From contig JACSRJ010000183.1 in assembly GCA_014879835.1 (NCBI GenBank), positions 1 to 54,276 of the forward strand: a DNA stretch of 54,276 nt, given 5' to 3'. The stretch is from Anaerolinea sp. (GTDB lineage: Bacteria; Chloroflexota; Anaerolineae; Aggregatilineales; UBA2796). Shown here one piece after another: positions 8,168-17,044 of this stretch. The position numbers and the translations under genes were made by a program. The notes under the pieces were generated by a model. The model was not told the DNA's origin and ran no database searches. It worked only from the letters and a program-made list of their open reading frames with translations. Position 1 is the stretch's first letter. Each line of letters starts with the position of its first letter.

Positions 8168-9124
8168 ATGATGTTCTCTTCTCAACCCATGCCTGAAGGT
8201 GGATATGTGGTGGAATCGTGGCGGGCGCAGCTCCAGCGCATCAGCCGGGGGGACTGGAAAGCCCCGCTGATGGCGCTGGCCCGTCCGCTGCTCCATCTGA
8301 ATGCCCGCCGCCATCTGCCCCCAGAAGCGCGCCGCCGACTTCACCCGGACTTGATCCTGTTAGAGCGGGGGATGCCCATGATCGCCCGCCGCCGTTGGGC
8401 AGACCGGGCACGCCGTGTCCGCGATTCCCATCTGCTTATTCAGGGGACGGGCAACGGTTGGGATGCGGCCCACTGGGCCCAACTGCTGCCAGCACAGATC
8501 AGCGCGGTGGACTTGTTCCCCTTTGAGTCGTGGGCCGAGATCAGCCGCTGGATCAAGGAACAGTGGGGGATCAGGGTCGAATTTCAGGCCGCCCCACTGG
8601 ACGCCCTCAGCTTTTTGCCTGATGCCAGCGTTGATCTGGCCGCTTCTGACGCGGTTTTTGAGCATGTGCGCGATCTGGGGGCGGCCCTGCGCGAGACATG
8701 GCGCATCCTCAAACCCGGCGGGCTGATCTACGCTGCCTATGGGCCGCTGTGGTATGCCCCCGGCGGCGATCACTTCAGCGGCGCGGGCGGATTGGCTCAC
8801 AGTTACAATCACCTGCTGCTTGATCCCCCCGAATATCAGGCGTACTTTGAGCGCTTCCGCCACACCCAGCCCGACTTTCAATCGGGTGGGCGTTATGTCG
8901 AGTTGGATTTGTTCTCCCGGCTGCGCACCGAGGAATATCTCGCCTTGTATCAGGACTGTGGCTTCAAACCTGAAGGGCTGATCTTAGAACTCTCCGAACG
9001 GGCGCTGGACTTTCGGGCCCAGCACCCCGCCCTGTTTGCCCGCCTTCAGGAGCGCCATCCTCAATGCCGGGTGGAAGATTTCCTAATCAAAACCCATATG
9101 GTTAGGCTGCGGAAACCGGGCTGA
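8168..9124 (+). CDS. Class I SAM-dependent methyltransferase
   Basis: A soluble methyltransferase (Methyltransf_11 type) of about 318 residues. The SAM-binding part is degenerate at motif I (LLIQGTGNGWDAAHW), followed by SAVDLFP, the family's DASVDLAASDAVFEHVRD and the post-motif LRETWRILKPGGLIYAAYGP. Substrate unknown; the next gene, on the opposite strand, is an O-antigen-ligase-like membrane protein, so a cell-surface glycan is possible. The frame is open upstream to 8057 because it runs through the WXG100 remnant; I placed the start at 8168, after that homology ends, but 8171, 8189 or a fusion start at GTG 8057 cannot be excluded. Its last 23 bases overlap the convergent gene. Confidence 0.8.
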   Translation: MMFSSQPMPEGGYVVESWRAQLQRISRGDWKAPLMALARPLLHLNARRHLPPEARRRLHPDLILLERGMPMIARRRWADRARRVRDSHLLIQGTGNGWDAAHWAQLLPAQISAVDLFPFESWAEISRWIKEQWGIRVEFQAAPLDALSFLPDASVDLAASDAVFEHVRDLGAALRETWRILKPGGLIYAAYGPLWYAPGGDHFSGAGGLAHSYNHLLLDPPEYQAYFERFRHTQPDFQSGGRYVELDLFSRLRTEEYLALYQDCGFKPEGLILELSERALDFRAQHPALFARLQERHPQCRVEDFLIKTHMVRLRKPG

Positions 9125-10454
9125 GTCGAAGCCCCCACCACAGCCCAAAGGCCCACAGCAGCAGATCACGGTGAGGCGGGATCGCCCAGTAGTAGTTATC
9201 CACAAAACTTGCGACCGCAATGCCCACAATGGCGCATGTCCACACAAAAAGCAGGCGCTGATTCGGCTGCCTCAGCCCGCGCAGCATCCCCACAAGGGCA
9301 AAACCAAAGAGGATCATGCCGGGCAGTCCCAAAGTCGCCCACTGGTAGACATAGACGATATGCACTGGCAGCAAGTTAACCATCTCACCCAACCGCATCG
9401 CGGCGACGGCCGCCATCAGGTTGTTCTCACCGACCCCGATCAGGAGGTTTCGAGGGCTGCTTTGGATCACGGCCCAACTGTCCTCAAAGAAGAACTCACG
9501 GGCGGTGAACAAACGGGTGATCACATCGCCCCGCAGCACCACCACAAAGAGCACAATCAAGGCGATCACCCCCGCCGCCCCCACACTGATGATCAAGAGG
9601 GTGCGCATCCGCCCCTTGAGGCTGACAAGGAGCATCCTCACCAGTGGAATGGCGCTGATCGCCGCCGCCAGCATCGCCCCCCGTGAGGCCGTGCTGAGCA
9701 GACCCACCGCACAGCCGATCCCGATGATCAGAGGTAGTACAAGGGTGCGTAAGCCTTTTTCAGGGCTGAGTTGAAGCCGCTTCGAGGCCCACAGCACACA
9801 CCCCCACAGCGCCAGCAGCAGATACCCACCCAGATAGTTAGGATGCATCGACAGCCCCGGCGCACGGTAAAAAGTAGTGGTCTCGTAGAGGAAACGGCGC
9901 ACCTCACCGAGCCACTCCAAGCCCAACGGGTTTTGTTTGATCACCTGTAAAAGAGCCACCCCAGCATGAACCATCGCCCCGGCCAGCAGCCCCAACAGCG
10001 CCCCAGTGAGTACGGCATTCGGACTCTCACGCAGGCGATCCGCCACGATAACCATGAGTCCCAGCGCAGCAGCATAATGAATCGCCCCCGCCCCCGCCAA
10101 AACAGGATGCTGCGCCCACAGGACTCCGACCAACATCCAACCTGCCAGCAGCAGCAGGGCGATTCCGATCCCTTGACTGAAAATCTGACGCACCGTTGTG
10201 CCCAGATGAGCGCGGTAAGGGACATCGCTGATCAAACGGGCAAGGGTGACCACGAGTAAGCCGATCACCACAATATCGGGCAGGGAAAGGGTCGCAAGCC
10301 GAAAGTCCTCTGGAATCCGCGGATCGGTCAAGATGGTCTGGAGGACAAGACGAGGGCTGGAGACCGCGCCAATAAAGGGCAGGGCCATCACCGCCGCATT
10401 TTGCAGGCTGGGTAAGGTGCGCTCATCAACCGTGCTGGGCGAAACTGAGGTCAT
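9102..10454 (-). CDS. O-antigen ligase / Wzy-type polysaccharide membrane protein
   Basis: A 450-residue polytopic protein with about ten to twelve hydrophobic spans and a large central polar loop containing FYRAPGLSMHPNYLGGYLLLALW, the hallmark position of the Wzy_C/O-antigen ligase family (PF04932). Further C-terminal segments include FEDSWAVIQSSPRNLLIGVGENN, which resembles the G-x-G-x-N region of these proteins. Members ligate or polymerise lipid-linked glycans at the outer face of the cytoplasmic membrane. AAAGGAAC precedes the ATG at 10454. No other polysaccharide genes adjoin it except a methyltransferase on the opposite strand, so its glycan is unknown. Confidence 0.82.
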   Translation of the reverse strand: MTSVSPSTVDERTLPSLQNAAVMALPFIGAVSSPRLVLQTILTDPRIPEDFRLATLSLPDIVVIGLLVVTLARLISDVPYRAHLGTTVRQIFSQGIGIALLLLAGWMLVGVLWAQHPVLAGAGAIHYAAALGLMVIVADRLRESPNAVLTGALLGLLAGAMVHAGVALLQVIKQNPLGLEWLGEVRRFLYETTTFYRAPGLSMHPNYLGGYLLLALWGCVLWASKRLQLSPEKGLRTLVLPLIIGIGCAVGLLSTASRGAMLAAAISAIPLVRMLLVSLKGRMRTLLIISVGAAGVIALIVLFVVVLRGDVITRLFTAREFFFEDSWAVIQSSPRNLLIGVGENNLMAAVAAMRLGEMVNLLPVHIVYVYQWATLGLPGMILFGFALVGMLRGLRQPNQRLLFVWTCAIVGIAVASFVDNYYWAIPPHRDLLLWAFGLWWGLRLSPVSAA

Positions 10455-10545
10455 CCGATTATGTTCCTTTGGTGTGGCTGAATCACCACCCCTGCCGCTT
10501 GTTGAGGGACAGGGGTGAGAGGCTCAAGACTCTTGCGAGTCGGCT

Positions 10546-11196
10546 TTAGAATCCAAGCAAAACACGGGTCAGGAAATTAAAGGGCGGGTTGATCACCCAG
10601 CCCAACACCCCCACCCCAATCAAGGTGAGCAGGATCAGTCCGATCAGGACAAAGTAGCTCTCACGTTCGTAGCGGGCAACCTGCGCTGATTCTCGCGGGG
10701 GGAGCAGCATTAACAGCACCTTCCACCCATCCAGCGGGTAAAGCGGGATCAGGTTAAAGAGGAAGAGCAGCAGGTTTAGCGAAAACCACACGGTCATGAT
10801 TTGGTTAAAGTTGGGGATGATGTCCCTTGCCCCAAAGTAATCAAAGCGCCAAATGCCAATCCGGAACAAGATCGCCGCGAAGGCCGCCAGCAGCAGGTTG
10901 GAGAAGGGCCCCGCCGCCACTGCGAGCAGGTATCCCCAGCGCTGGTTACGCATGTAACGGGGATTGATGATCGCGTAACCAAGCGTGCCAAAACCCACCA
11001 CCACCCACATCAGCCACCCAAACCAATCGATATGTACCATCGGGTTGAGGGTGAGCCGCTTCATTTGACGCGGAGTAGGATCGCCCATTTTGTCGGCCAC
11101 ATAATTGTGGGCGTACTCATGGATGGTCATCGCAATGAGCATGACCAGTGCGTAGCTAAGCAGCCGCGCTAGGTTAAACTGTCCTCCAAGAAGCAC
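10546..11196 (-). CDS. Site-2-protease-type (M50) membrane metalloprotease
   Basis: Predicted zinc protease that cuts inside the membrane. HEYAH (His26, Glu27, His30) is the zinc and catalytic motif within a hydrophobic span; NLIPLYPLDGWKVL supplies the third ligand in the N-x-x-P-x-x-P-L-D-G form. Five to six spans are visible and there is no PDZ domain, placing it in the compact M50B/rhomboid-like group common in Chloroflexota. I chose GTG 11196 (216 residues) because AAAGGAAA is 7 bases upstream; the longer ORF to 11259 adds 21 residues without a ribosome site. Divergent from the DUF951 gene. Substrate unknown, often an anti-sigma factor in related systems. Confidence 0.87.
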   Translation of the reverse strand: MLLGGQFNLARLLSYALVMLIAMTIHEYAHNYVADKMGDPTPRQMKRLTLNPMVHIDWFGWLMWVVVGFGTLGYAIINPRYMRNQRWGYLLAVAAGPFSNLLLAAFAAILFRIGIWRFDYFGARDIIPNFNQIMTVWFSLNLLLFLFNLIPLYPLDGWKVLLMLLPPRESAQVARYERESYFVLIGLILLTLIGVGVLGWVINPPFNFLTRVLLGF

Positions 11197-11292
11197 GGAA
11201 CGATTTCCTTTCGCGCCTTGCGCGCACCCATAGTTCAGAACATGATCTACCAACAGCACTAATTATAGTCGCAGAAGGGGGAGGTGTAGCCA

Positions 11293-11487
11293 ATGACTCT
11301 TGAAATTCAAATCGGGGATGTGGTGCAGATGCGCAAAACTCATCCTTGTGGGGGCGATCAATGGCAGATATACCGGGTGGGCGCGGATGTCGGTATCCAG
11401 TGTCTGAAGTGTGGGCGTCGGGTCATGCTCACCCGGCGTGAGTTTGAAAAAGGGGTCAAAAAGAAAATCAGCCCCCCAAACCCATAA
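11293..11487 (+). CDS. DUF951 family small zinc-ribbon-like protein
   Basis: A 64-residue protein that matches DUF951: [23 protein letters not shown], then [21 protein letters not shown]. The PCG and CxxCG motifs suggest a metal site, and the basic C-terminus suggests nucleic-acid contact; function is not established. GGGGGAGGTG lies 7 bases before the ATG, a very strong ribosome binding site. Divergent from the M50 protease; promoters for both must lie in the ~100 bases between them. Confidence 0.92.
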   Translation: MTLEIQIGDVVQMRKTHPCGGDQWQIYRVGADVGIQCLKCGRRVMLTRREFEKGVKKKISPPNP

Positions 11488-11582
11488 ACGCATCACGGTC
11501 TTCCAGAGACACAGTGCCCCCGATTTTTTGGACTTACGCCGTTGATCCCATTTACCCGTCTTTATCGAATGGGACCGTTTGA

Positions 11583-11770
11583 GGGGTTTACCTCTCAGAG
11601 TCTTAATTCCCCCCTTCACCCCGCAAAGTGTGGGAGACGGGCACCGCGAAGCGGTCACAAAAGGGGGGTGAGGGGTTCTTGAAGTCCTTCCATTAAAAAC
11701 CTACCCCTGAAAGGAAGGCTTCCCCCACAAAATTCATTTGCGTAGGGGCAGCCCCGTGTGGCTGCCCGGT
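11583..11770. repeat. Cluster of dispersed repeats (families A, B, C and D) between DUF951 and response regulator genes
   Basis: No gene is seen in 11488-11973. It holds an inverted family B piece (~11583-11625), a family A core (11639-11676, CACCGCGAAGCGGTC then GGGTGAGGGG), a family C piece (from ~11694, AAAAACCTACCCCTGAAAGG) and a family D hairpin (11742-11770, GGGGCAGCC and GGCTGCCC arms). The same units recur near 2541, 26966, 28412-28740, 48655 and 54200. Small ORFs crossing this region on either strand are discounted. Confidence 0.6.
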
Positions 11771-11973
11771 ATTTGGTCTCACGCAGGGGCGAGACCTGCC
11801 TCCGGGGATGAGGGTAAGTGCATAACACCTACCCCTGTAGAACAAATCTCTACGACTTCCAACCGGAAAGGGGGCGTTGGTTTGATTCATGCTTGCGTCT
11901 CGTTACAGGGCATGGTACATTTGTTTTCGTCAGCTTACGTTTGTATGTCTTCAGACAGGAACAAAAACGCGGT

Positions 11974-12660
11974 ATGCCTGAGAAGATTCTGATCATCGAC
12001 GACGAGGAATTCACGGTGAATCTGATCGCCCATCTCCTTGAAAAGAAAGGGTATGAGGTGATCAAAGCCTTTCGCGCAGAGGAGGGCTTACGTAAAGCAT
12101 ATCGCAACCATCCCGATCTGGTGCTGCTGGATATTATGATGCCTGAAATGGATGGCTTTGAAGTATGCCGCCGCCTGCGGGAACTCTCTGATGTGCCCAT
12201 CATCTTCATCACCGCCAAAAGCGAGGTGAAGGATGTGGTAAAGGGCTTGGAATTGGGCGCGGATGATTACATCACCAAACCCTTTGACAATGATGAACTG
12301 GTGGCCCGGGTGCGGGCCCATTTGCGCCGTTCACCGGGGCCTTCGGTCTCTGAGGAACTGGTCTTTAATGGGGGCGAGTTCCGGGTGAACTTCCTGAATC
12401 GTGAGGTGCGGGTACGCAACAAAGTTGTGCATTTAACGCCTAAGGAGTTTAATTTGCTCAGTGTGCTGGTGCGTAACACCGGACGGGTGATCACCCGCAC
12501 TGAACTGGTCAGAGAGGCATGGGGCCCCGGTTACGCCGACGCCGTTGATAGTTTGAAACTTTACATTCACTATTTGCGTCAAAAGGTAGAAACGGACCCC
12601 GATCATCCAGAGTATATCTTGACCTCACGAGGGGTTGGTTATCGTTTCGCCGGACGCTAA
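11974..12660 (+). CDS. OmpR/PhoB-family response regulator
   Basis: A 228-residue DNA-binding regulator. The receiver domain has Asp9-Asp10, phosphorylation site Asp53 (LLDIMMPEMDG), the ITAK switch residue region and Lys in DYITKPF; the C-terminal half is a winged helix (VHLTPKEFNLLSVLVRNTGRVITR and YIHYLRQKVE, ending GVGYRFAG). The ATG at 11974 begins the standard MPEKILIIDDEE and follows AGGA by ~10 bases; the longer upstream frame runs into repeat DNA. No histidine kinase lies nearby, so the partner is elsewhere. A double-FHA protein gene follows 35 bases later, likely in the same transcript. Confidence 0.95.
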   Translation: MPEKILIIDDEEFTVNLIAHLLEKKGYEVIKAFRAEEGLRKAYRNHPDLVLLDIMMPEMDGFEVCRRLRELSDVPIIFITAKSEVKDVVKGLELGADDYITKPFDNDELVARVRAHLRRSPGPSVSEELVFNGGEFRVNFLNREVRVRNKVVHLTPKEFNLLSVLVRNTGRVITRTELVREAWGPGYADAVDSLKLYIHYLRQKVETDPDHPEYILTSRGVGYRFAGR

Positions 12661-12695
12661 GTGCAATTATCATGGGCTAAGGGGGAAATTTCATC

Positions 12696-13382
12696 GTGGG
12701 ACAGCCCGAAGGAATCGCCAAAATCACATGGGAAGACCCGCAGACCAAAGAGAAACGGGAGTTTGTCCTTGTTGAAGGCGCAACCGCCAGCATCGGACGC
12801 GCCCCGGAGAGCGACATCAGTATCCCAGAACGGCATGTGAGCCGCCAGCACGCGGTAATCGCTTTTCGAGATGGGGTCTTCACGATCACCGATCTGGGCA
12901 GCGCCAACGGTTGTTTTGTGAATGATCAGCGGATCACCGCACCTTATCCATTGGCACACGGGGATCAAATCCGGTTATATGTGCCCACCCTTCAGTTTTC
13001 CGCCGTTGTGACTGAAGAAGAAGAAGCGACGGCGCGCAAAACTGGCACGATCATTGTGCCTGCAATGGGTGCTGGACGTCCCAAATTAACTGCCACCAAC
13101 GGCCCCCACGAAGGCTCCGAGTTCATCCTCATGGAGGATGTGATCACGGTGGGACGTACCACCACTGACGCTAACTGGGACATCTCCTTGCAAGATCGGG
13201 CCGTCTCGCGGCCTCACTGCCGGATCAGCAAAAAGAACGAAATCTGGTCGCTGATGGATTTAGGCAGCGCCAACGGCACCGTCTTAAACGGTAACCCGGT
13301 TGGGGCGCAGCCTATCCCTCTTAAAGATGGGGATGTGGTCAAGATCGGCGAAAGCACCTTGATGTTTCGACTAGCGAAGTGA
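12696..13382 (+). CDS. Double FHA-domain protein
   Basis: A soluble phosphothreonine-binding protein with two forkhead-associated domains. The first (residues ~20-105) has IGRAPESDISI, the binding loop RHVSRQHA and LGSANGCFVN; the second (~130-228) has VGRTTTDANWDISL, AVSRPHCRIS and LGSANGTVLNG. A charged EEEEAT linker separates them. Both domains keep the Gly-Arg, Ser and Ser-x-Asn-Gly residues. Such proteins read phosphorylation by Ser/Thr kinases like the one at 2835-4883, though that link is inference. GTG start with AGGGGG 8-10 bases upstream. Its stop overlaps a GTG of the next frame (GTGA, 13379-13382). Confidence 0.93.
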   Translation: MGQPEGIAKITWEDPQTKEKREFVLVEGATASIGRAPESDISIPERHVSRQHAVIAFRDGVFTITDLGSANGCFVNDQRITAPYPLAHGDQIRLYVPTLQFSAVVTEEEEATARKTGTIIVPAMGAGRPKLTATNGPHEGSEFILMEDVITVGRTTTDANWDISLQDRAVSRPHCRISKKNEIWSLMDLGSANGTVLNGNPVGAQPIPLKDGDVVKIGESTLMFRLAK

Positions 13383-13399
13383 GGTCTAAAAAGTCCACA

Positions 13400-13840
13400 A
13401 TGCCTGAGTTCCTTTGGCGTAAAGCACAGCCTTCTGATCTCACCAAGGTGGAAGGGCTGCTCACGGCGGCCCATCTGCCCCTTGAAGGGGTGCGCGATCA
13501 CCTTGCTCATTTCTGGTTGGTTTTTGATGGGCAAACCCTGATCGCGTGCGCCGGGATAGAGCCTTACGGCGAGGTTGGGCTGCTGCGCTCGGTGGCCGTT
13601 GATCAAAGCCATCGCGGTGAAGGATTGGGGCAGGCGTTGGTCAATCGGGTGCTTCAGGAGTCCGCGGCTGGAGGCATGAAGCAAGTTGCACTGCTCACCA
13701 CCACCGCCGCAGAATATTTCCCTCGATGGGGTTTTCAAGTGGTAGGACGGGAAGATCTGCCCGATTCACTGCATCAGTCGGCTGAATTTCAGGGGGCGTG
13801 CCCGGACTCGGCGGTGGCCCTGCTGCTGGAACTTGCCTAA
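13400..13840 (+). CDS. GNAT-family N-acetyltransferase, ArsN2-like
   Basis: A 146-residue acetyl-CoA-dependent transferase. The acetyl-CoA loop is QSHRGEGLGQAL (R-G-x-G-x-G/A type), preceded by VGLLRSVAVD and followed by VALLTTTAAEYFPRWGFQVV and FQGACPDSAVALL. The LLTTTAA-FF-GF and CP-SA signatures resemble ArsN2-type acetyltransferases linked with arsenic resistance, but no arsenic genes are here, so the substrate is uncertain. I chose the ATG at 13400 (MPEFLWRKAQPSDL), the usual distance before the domain; GTG 13379 overlaps the preceding stop and is an alternative. Converges with the AEC transporter, 5 bases apart. Confidence 0.8.
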   Translation: MPEFLWRKAQPSDLTKVEGLLTAAHLPLEGVRDHLAHFWLVFDGQTLIACAGIEPYGEVGLLRSVAVDQSHRGEGLGQALVNRVLQESAAGGMKQVALLTTTAAEYFPRWGFQVVGREDLPDSLHQSAEFQGACPDSAVALLLELA

Positions 13841-13845
13841 AGTAT

Positions 13846-14790
13846 TTATCCTCCCCCCGGCACAACCAAGGGCAGCATAAAACTTAGGGTCACAATGCTG
13901 GCAAGGGTGCTGATCAAAATCACCGTGCTGGCGAACTCCGAATCGGCCCCAAACTCCGCTGATAAAAGCGCTGAATTCACGGCTGTGGGCATCCCCAACT
14001 GCACAATGGCGATGCTGCGGGTTATGCCTTCAATCCCTAAAAAGGGCGCGAGGGCCACCACCATCAAAGGGCCCACCAAAAGGCGCACCCCGGTAACCGC
14101 AGCCATGGCCTTAAAACGTTCTCGGCCAAGGCTCCGCAGCGAGACATTGGAAAGCTGTGCCCCCAAAAGCATCAATAAAAGAGGCACAGTTGCTTGCGCC
14201 AGCATCGAGACTGTGCGGGTCACAGGCAGAGGCAGTTCGATCTGCAAGAACCGGATCAGCAGCGCCAAGATCACCGCATAGGGCAAGGGGATACTTAGAA
14301 CCGCCCGAATCGCAGCCCGCACTGAGGCTTTTTTACCGCTGGAGGCGATATATACCCCAACCGTGTTGATCACGATGGTTCCCAACACCGCGATCAGGAC
14401 TCCACGCTGCCCCCCTGCCGGACCAAACGCAAACTCAATCAAGGGAATACCGTAATTGCCCGAATTGCCCAATACAATAGCCAGCAAAATCGCGGTGCGG
14501 GTAGGGCGTCCCAAGCCCTGAAACCAGCGCGAAAGGAGATAGCCCACCCCGATCAACAACCCTGTCTGAAGGATCACCAATGCCGTCAAGCGTCCCATCT
14601 CGCCCACCTCCACCTCGGAACTGGTGATGGTGCTGAAAACCAAACAGGGCATGAGGATATAAATCGAGAGTTTGGTGAAGACGGTGATGTCTGGGTGAAA
14701 GCGTTTGGCGAACCAGTACCCCAACCCGGCGGTGAAAAAGATAGGCAGAAGGACGTTATAGGTGACTTGTAATATTGCCTGCACGATCAT
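13846..14790 (-). CDS. AEC-family transporter (auxin efflux carrier superfamily)
   Basis: A 314-residue membrane protein with about ten spans in two repeated halves. Family features include FFTAGLGYWFAKRFHPD with YILMPCLVFSTI near the N-terminus, LGNSGNYGIPLIEFAFG in the first half, and LGMPTAVNSALLSAEFG near the C-terminus, the unwound crossover regions of the fold. Bacterial members move malate, malonate or other organic acids; the substrate cannot be read here. It reads toward the GNAT gene and stands alone; the histidine phosphatase gene lies upstream on the same strand after 82 bases that include a hairpin. Confidence 0.9.
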   Translation of the reverse strand: MIVQAILQVTYNVLLPIFFTAGLGYWFAKRFHPDITVFTKLSIYILMPCLVFSTITSSEVEVGEMGRLTALVILQTGLLIGVGYLLSRWFQGLGRPTRTAILLAIVLGNSGNYGIPLIEFAFGPAGGQRGVLIAVLGTIVINTVGVYIASSGKKASVRAAIRAVLSIPLPYAVILALLIRFLQIELPLPVTRTVSMLAQATVPLLLMLLGAQLSNVSLRSLGRERFKAMAAVTGVRLLVGPLMVVALAPFLGIEGITRSIAIVQLGMPTAVNSALLSAEFGADSEFASTVILISTLASIVTLSFMLPLVVPGGG

Positions 14791-14830
14791 GCATCCGTTG
14801 TGTTAGGAATTGGGGGACACCATTAAGCTT

Positions 14831-14863
14831 AAGCCCGACAGAGATGATTCTCATGTCAGGCTT
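14831..14863 (-). terminator. Hairpin after the kinase-phosphatase operon
   Basis: On the minus strand AAGCCTGACA pairs with TGTCGGGCTT (one T-G wobble that pairs only on this strand) and an inner GAGA/TCTC extends the stem around an ATCA loop. It lies just after the phosphatase stop. The T run is poor, so termination is likely but not certain. Confidence 0.45.
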
Positions 14864-14872
14864 CTAAGGCGC

Positions 14873-15460
14873 TCAATCGCCGATCTTGGTGCAGACTTCA
14901 AGCACCTTCATTGCAGGGACACTCACCACCACATAAGCGGGCATTCCTAAGCCGCGCCAAAAGAGATAAGGGTCTGCGCCGGTAAGCCGGGTGGTGAACA
15001 AGGTGAGCACCGTGCCATGGGTAACCACCACCAGATTAGACCCCGGCAGGGTTTCGATCACCTCATACAGGGCGAGGCTGAATCGGCGGTGGGCTTCGTC
15101 TGCCGTTTCTGAGCCAAAAACCAACTGGCGCGGGTGCTGGAAAAATGCAGAAACCTGAGCTTCAAATTCCTCAACGGTGTCAAACCAACCCACATTGGGG
15201 CGGGCATGTTCGCGCAGCCCCTCATGCGTTTTAAGGGGTTTATTGAGGTCGGTCGCCAGAATCTGCCCGGTCTCAATCGCTTTGACCTCCATACTGGAGA
15301 CCACCACATCGGGATAATAACCAGCGAGCGTTTTGGCGAGGATATGGCAGCGGGCCCTCCCAGAATCGCTTAGAGTCCACAATGAGGGTTGATAATCCGT
15401 GACGATTTTGGGTTGTGAATGGCGCACCAGAATGAGCGTACCTGTACTGTTTGAGGTCAT
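14873..15460 (-). CDS. Histidine phosphatase superfamily protein
   Basis: A 195-residue phosphoglycerate-mutase-like phosphatase. LILVRHSQPK carries the phospho-accepting His in the R-H motif, SSMEVKAIETGQIL is the second arginine-equivalent helix (Lys in place of the usual Arg, which is unusual), Glu in GLREH, and VVVTHGTVL the second catalytic His. The ATG overlaps the stop of the sugar kinase gene by the ATGA arrangement (15457-15460), so translation is coupled. A sugar-phosphate or nucleotide substrate related to the kinase's product is a reasonable guess only. Confidence 0.87.
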   Translation of the reverse strand: MTSNSTGTLILVRHSQPKIVTDYQPSLWTLSDSGRARCHILAKTLAGYYPDVVVSSMEVKAIETGQILATDLNKPLKTHEGLREHARPNVGWFDTVEEFEAQVSAFFQHPRQLVFGSETADEAHRRFSLALYEVIETLPGSNLVVVTHGTVLTLFTTRLTGADPYLFWRGLGMPAYVVVSVPAMKVLEVCTKIGD

Positions 15461-16914
15461 ACCATACTTTCTGATGATGGGTACAACTGCCGATACAAAA
15501 AGTCATGACGTGCGCCCGCTTCTTGATAGCGGGCATGGGCTTCAGGGGTGGGGTCAAAGCGCAGGTGGGCACTGGTCATGGCCCCTCCTTCCACACCACT
15601 GGCAAGGAGCACCGCACCCCTCAGAGTCGCTTCGGGTTCGGCGCGAATGATGGAGAGATTGAGGGCGTCCGCAAGGATGCGCACCCACAGTGGCGTGTTG
15701 GTCGGGGCACCGCTGGCGATGCCCAACTCAACCCGTGCCAGTTCGGGCAGACCTTCGCGCATTTGTTTCCAGATGCGCGCATACCACAGGGCCACTGCCT
15801 CCAACCCCGCACGCATGATCTGGGCCGGGGTGGTGTCAGGGGTCATGCCTGCAAAGACCGCTCGTGCGTCACCCTGCCATCCGGGGGCGCGTTCGCCAGT
15901 TAAAAAGGGCAGAATGGTTAAACCATGCGCATCCGGGGGCAGTGCCTCCGCCTCCGCCATACCCTCTGGGGGCAGGTTCAAAACCTGACTCAGCCATGTG
16001 TACATGCTCCCCACATCGTTGAGGGCCCCGCCAATCAGCGAACGCTCCGAATCAACGCAGTAGGCGAATAATCCGGGGGGCACGGTTGGACGACCCTTCA
16101 CGATCACCCGCAAAGCCCCACTGGTGCCCAATGCGATTGCCACCCGATCTGAACGGGCGCACGCTGAACCGATGTTGGAGGCCACCCCATCCCCTACGGC
16201 GGGGAACCACAGCGCTTCTCGAAGCCCGTTAAGGCGATCCTCGTGGATTGGTAGAAGCCCCTGAACCGGATGATCGGATACCTCCGAGAGTGCCTCTGGT
16301 TTGACCCCCACAAGCGCAAGAGCTGCGGCGTCCCAGTGGTTCTGATAGCGGTTGAGCAGTCCACTCCACGAGGCAGCGCTGAGGCTGATGCGCAGTTTGC
16401 CCGTAAGCTGAAACAGAATCCAATCCCCAAGCTGAAACCAGCGTTGAACGCCCATAAAGACTTCAGGTTGGGTTTGGGCCAACCACATGAGGCGAATCGG
16501 AGCGTAGCTGGGATGCGGTCGACAGCCTGTTCGCTGAAGGTAATCGTCGGGATCGGAAATGCGCGTTTTGAGTTCTGCCCCCCTTCGATCCGCATAGATG
16601 TAAATTGGGGTCAGCGGTTCACCAGCCTCATCTGTGCCCAGTAAACTGCCCACCAGTGAGGCCATGGCGACGGCTTTGATCTCCACCTGTGCCCGCTGGG
16701 CCTGCCCCAGTACCACTGAGATCGCGGTGAGGACGAGGTGCAGCAGTTGATGAGGATCGATCTCAGCGCCGCCCTCTGGGCTGTGGCGCACTCTATAGGG
16801 CAGCTTGATGCCTTCTAGATTGGTCTCGCGGGCATCCCCCAACAGGACAGCAGCGCGCACAGACGACGAACCGATGTCGAGGATCAAAACCGGATCAGAT
16901 GCTTGAAGTGCCAC
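15457..16914 (-). CDS. FGGY-family carbohydrate kinase (gluconokinase/xylulokinase-like)
   Basis: Phosphorylates a sugar or sugar acid with ATP. The N-terminal domain starts VLILDIGSSSVRAAVL (phosphate loop), has IYADRRG and LMWLAQTQPEVF (GYxxWx-like region); the C-terminal domain has VAIALGTSGALRV, FLTGERAPGW and LGIASGAPTNTPLWVRILADAL with the adenosine motif. At 485 residues it is normal length. I chose GTG 16914 since GGAGGA lies about 12 bases upstream; the longest frame's GTG at 16947 has no ribosome site. It is divergent from a mannonate-type SDR, which favours gluconate or a related sugar acid as substrate. It overlaps the phosphatase gene by 4 bases. Confidence 0.9.
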   Translation of the reverse strand: MALQASDPVLILDIGSSSVRAAVLLGDARETNLEGIKLPYRVRHSPEGGAEIDPHQLLHLVLTAISVVLGQAQRAQVEIKAVAMASLVGSLLGTDEAGEPLTPIYIYADRRGAELKTRISDPDDYLQRTGCRPHPSYAPIRLMWLAQTQPEVFMGVQRWFQLGDWILFQLTGKLRISLSAASWSGLLNRYQNHWDAAALALVGVKPEALSEVSDHPVQGLLPIHEDRLNGLREALWFPAVGDGVASNIGSACARSDRVAIALGTSGALRVIVKGRPTVPPGLFAYCVDSERSLIGGALNDVGSMYTWLSQVLNLPPEGMAEAEALPPDAHGLTILPFLTGERAPGWQGDARAVFAGMTPDTTPAQIMRAGLEAVALWYARIWKQMREGLPELARVELGIASGAPTNTPLWVRILADALNLSIIRAEPEATLRGAVLLASGVEGGAMTSAHLRFDPTPEAHARYQEAGARHDFLYRQLYPSSESMV

Positions 16915-17044
16915 CCTTTGAACTGTCCTCCGTGTGGAGTCGCCCACCCCAAAAAATCTTTACCAGTATATCGAATGGACACATTTCAGCGCTATACTCC
17001 TTGGGGTTGTGGTAAGCATGATCAACAATCTGGCGGAATACACG

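Noticed and set aside
8057-9124. A functional WXG100-methyltransferase fusion
   Set aside because: The WXG100 part lacks its first helix in this frame, has lost the hairpin, and ends abruptly before the methyltransferase; a remnant is simpler.
11263-11992. Several ORFs of 65-131 codons on both strands around the family A-D repeats
   Set aside because: They overlap repeats or the DUF951 and response-regulator genes in other frames and have no recognisable domain or start site.
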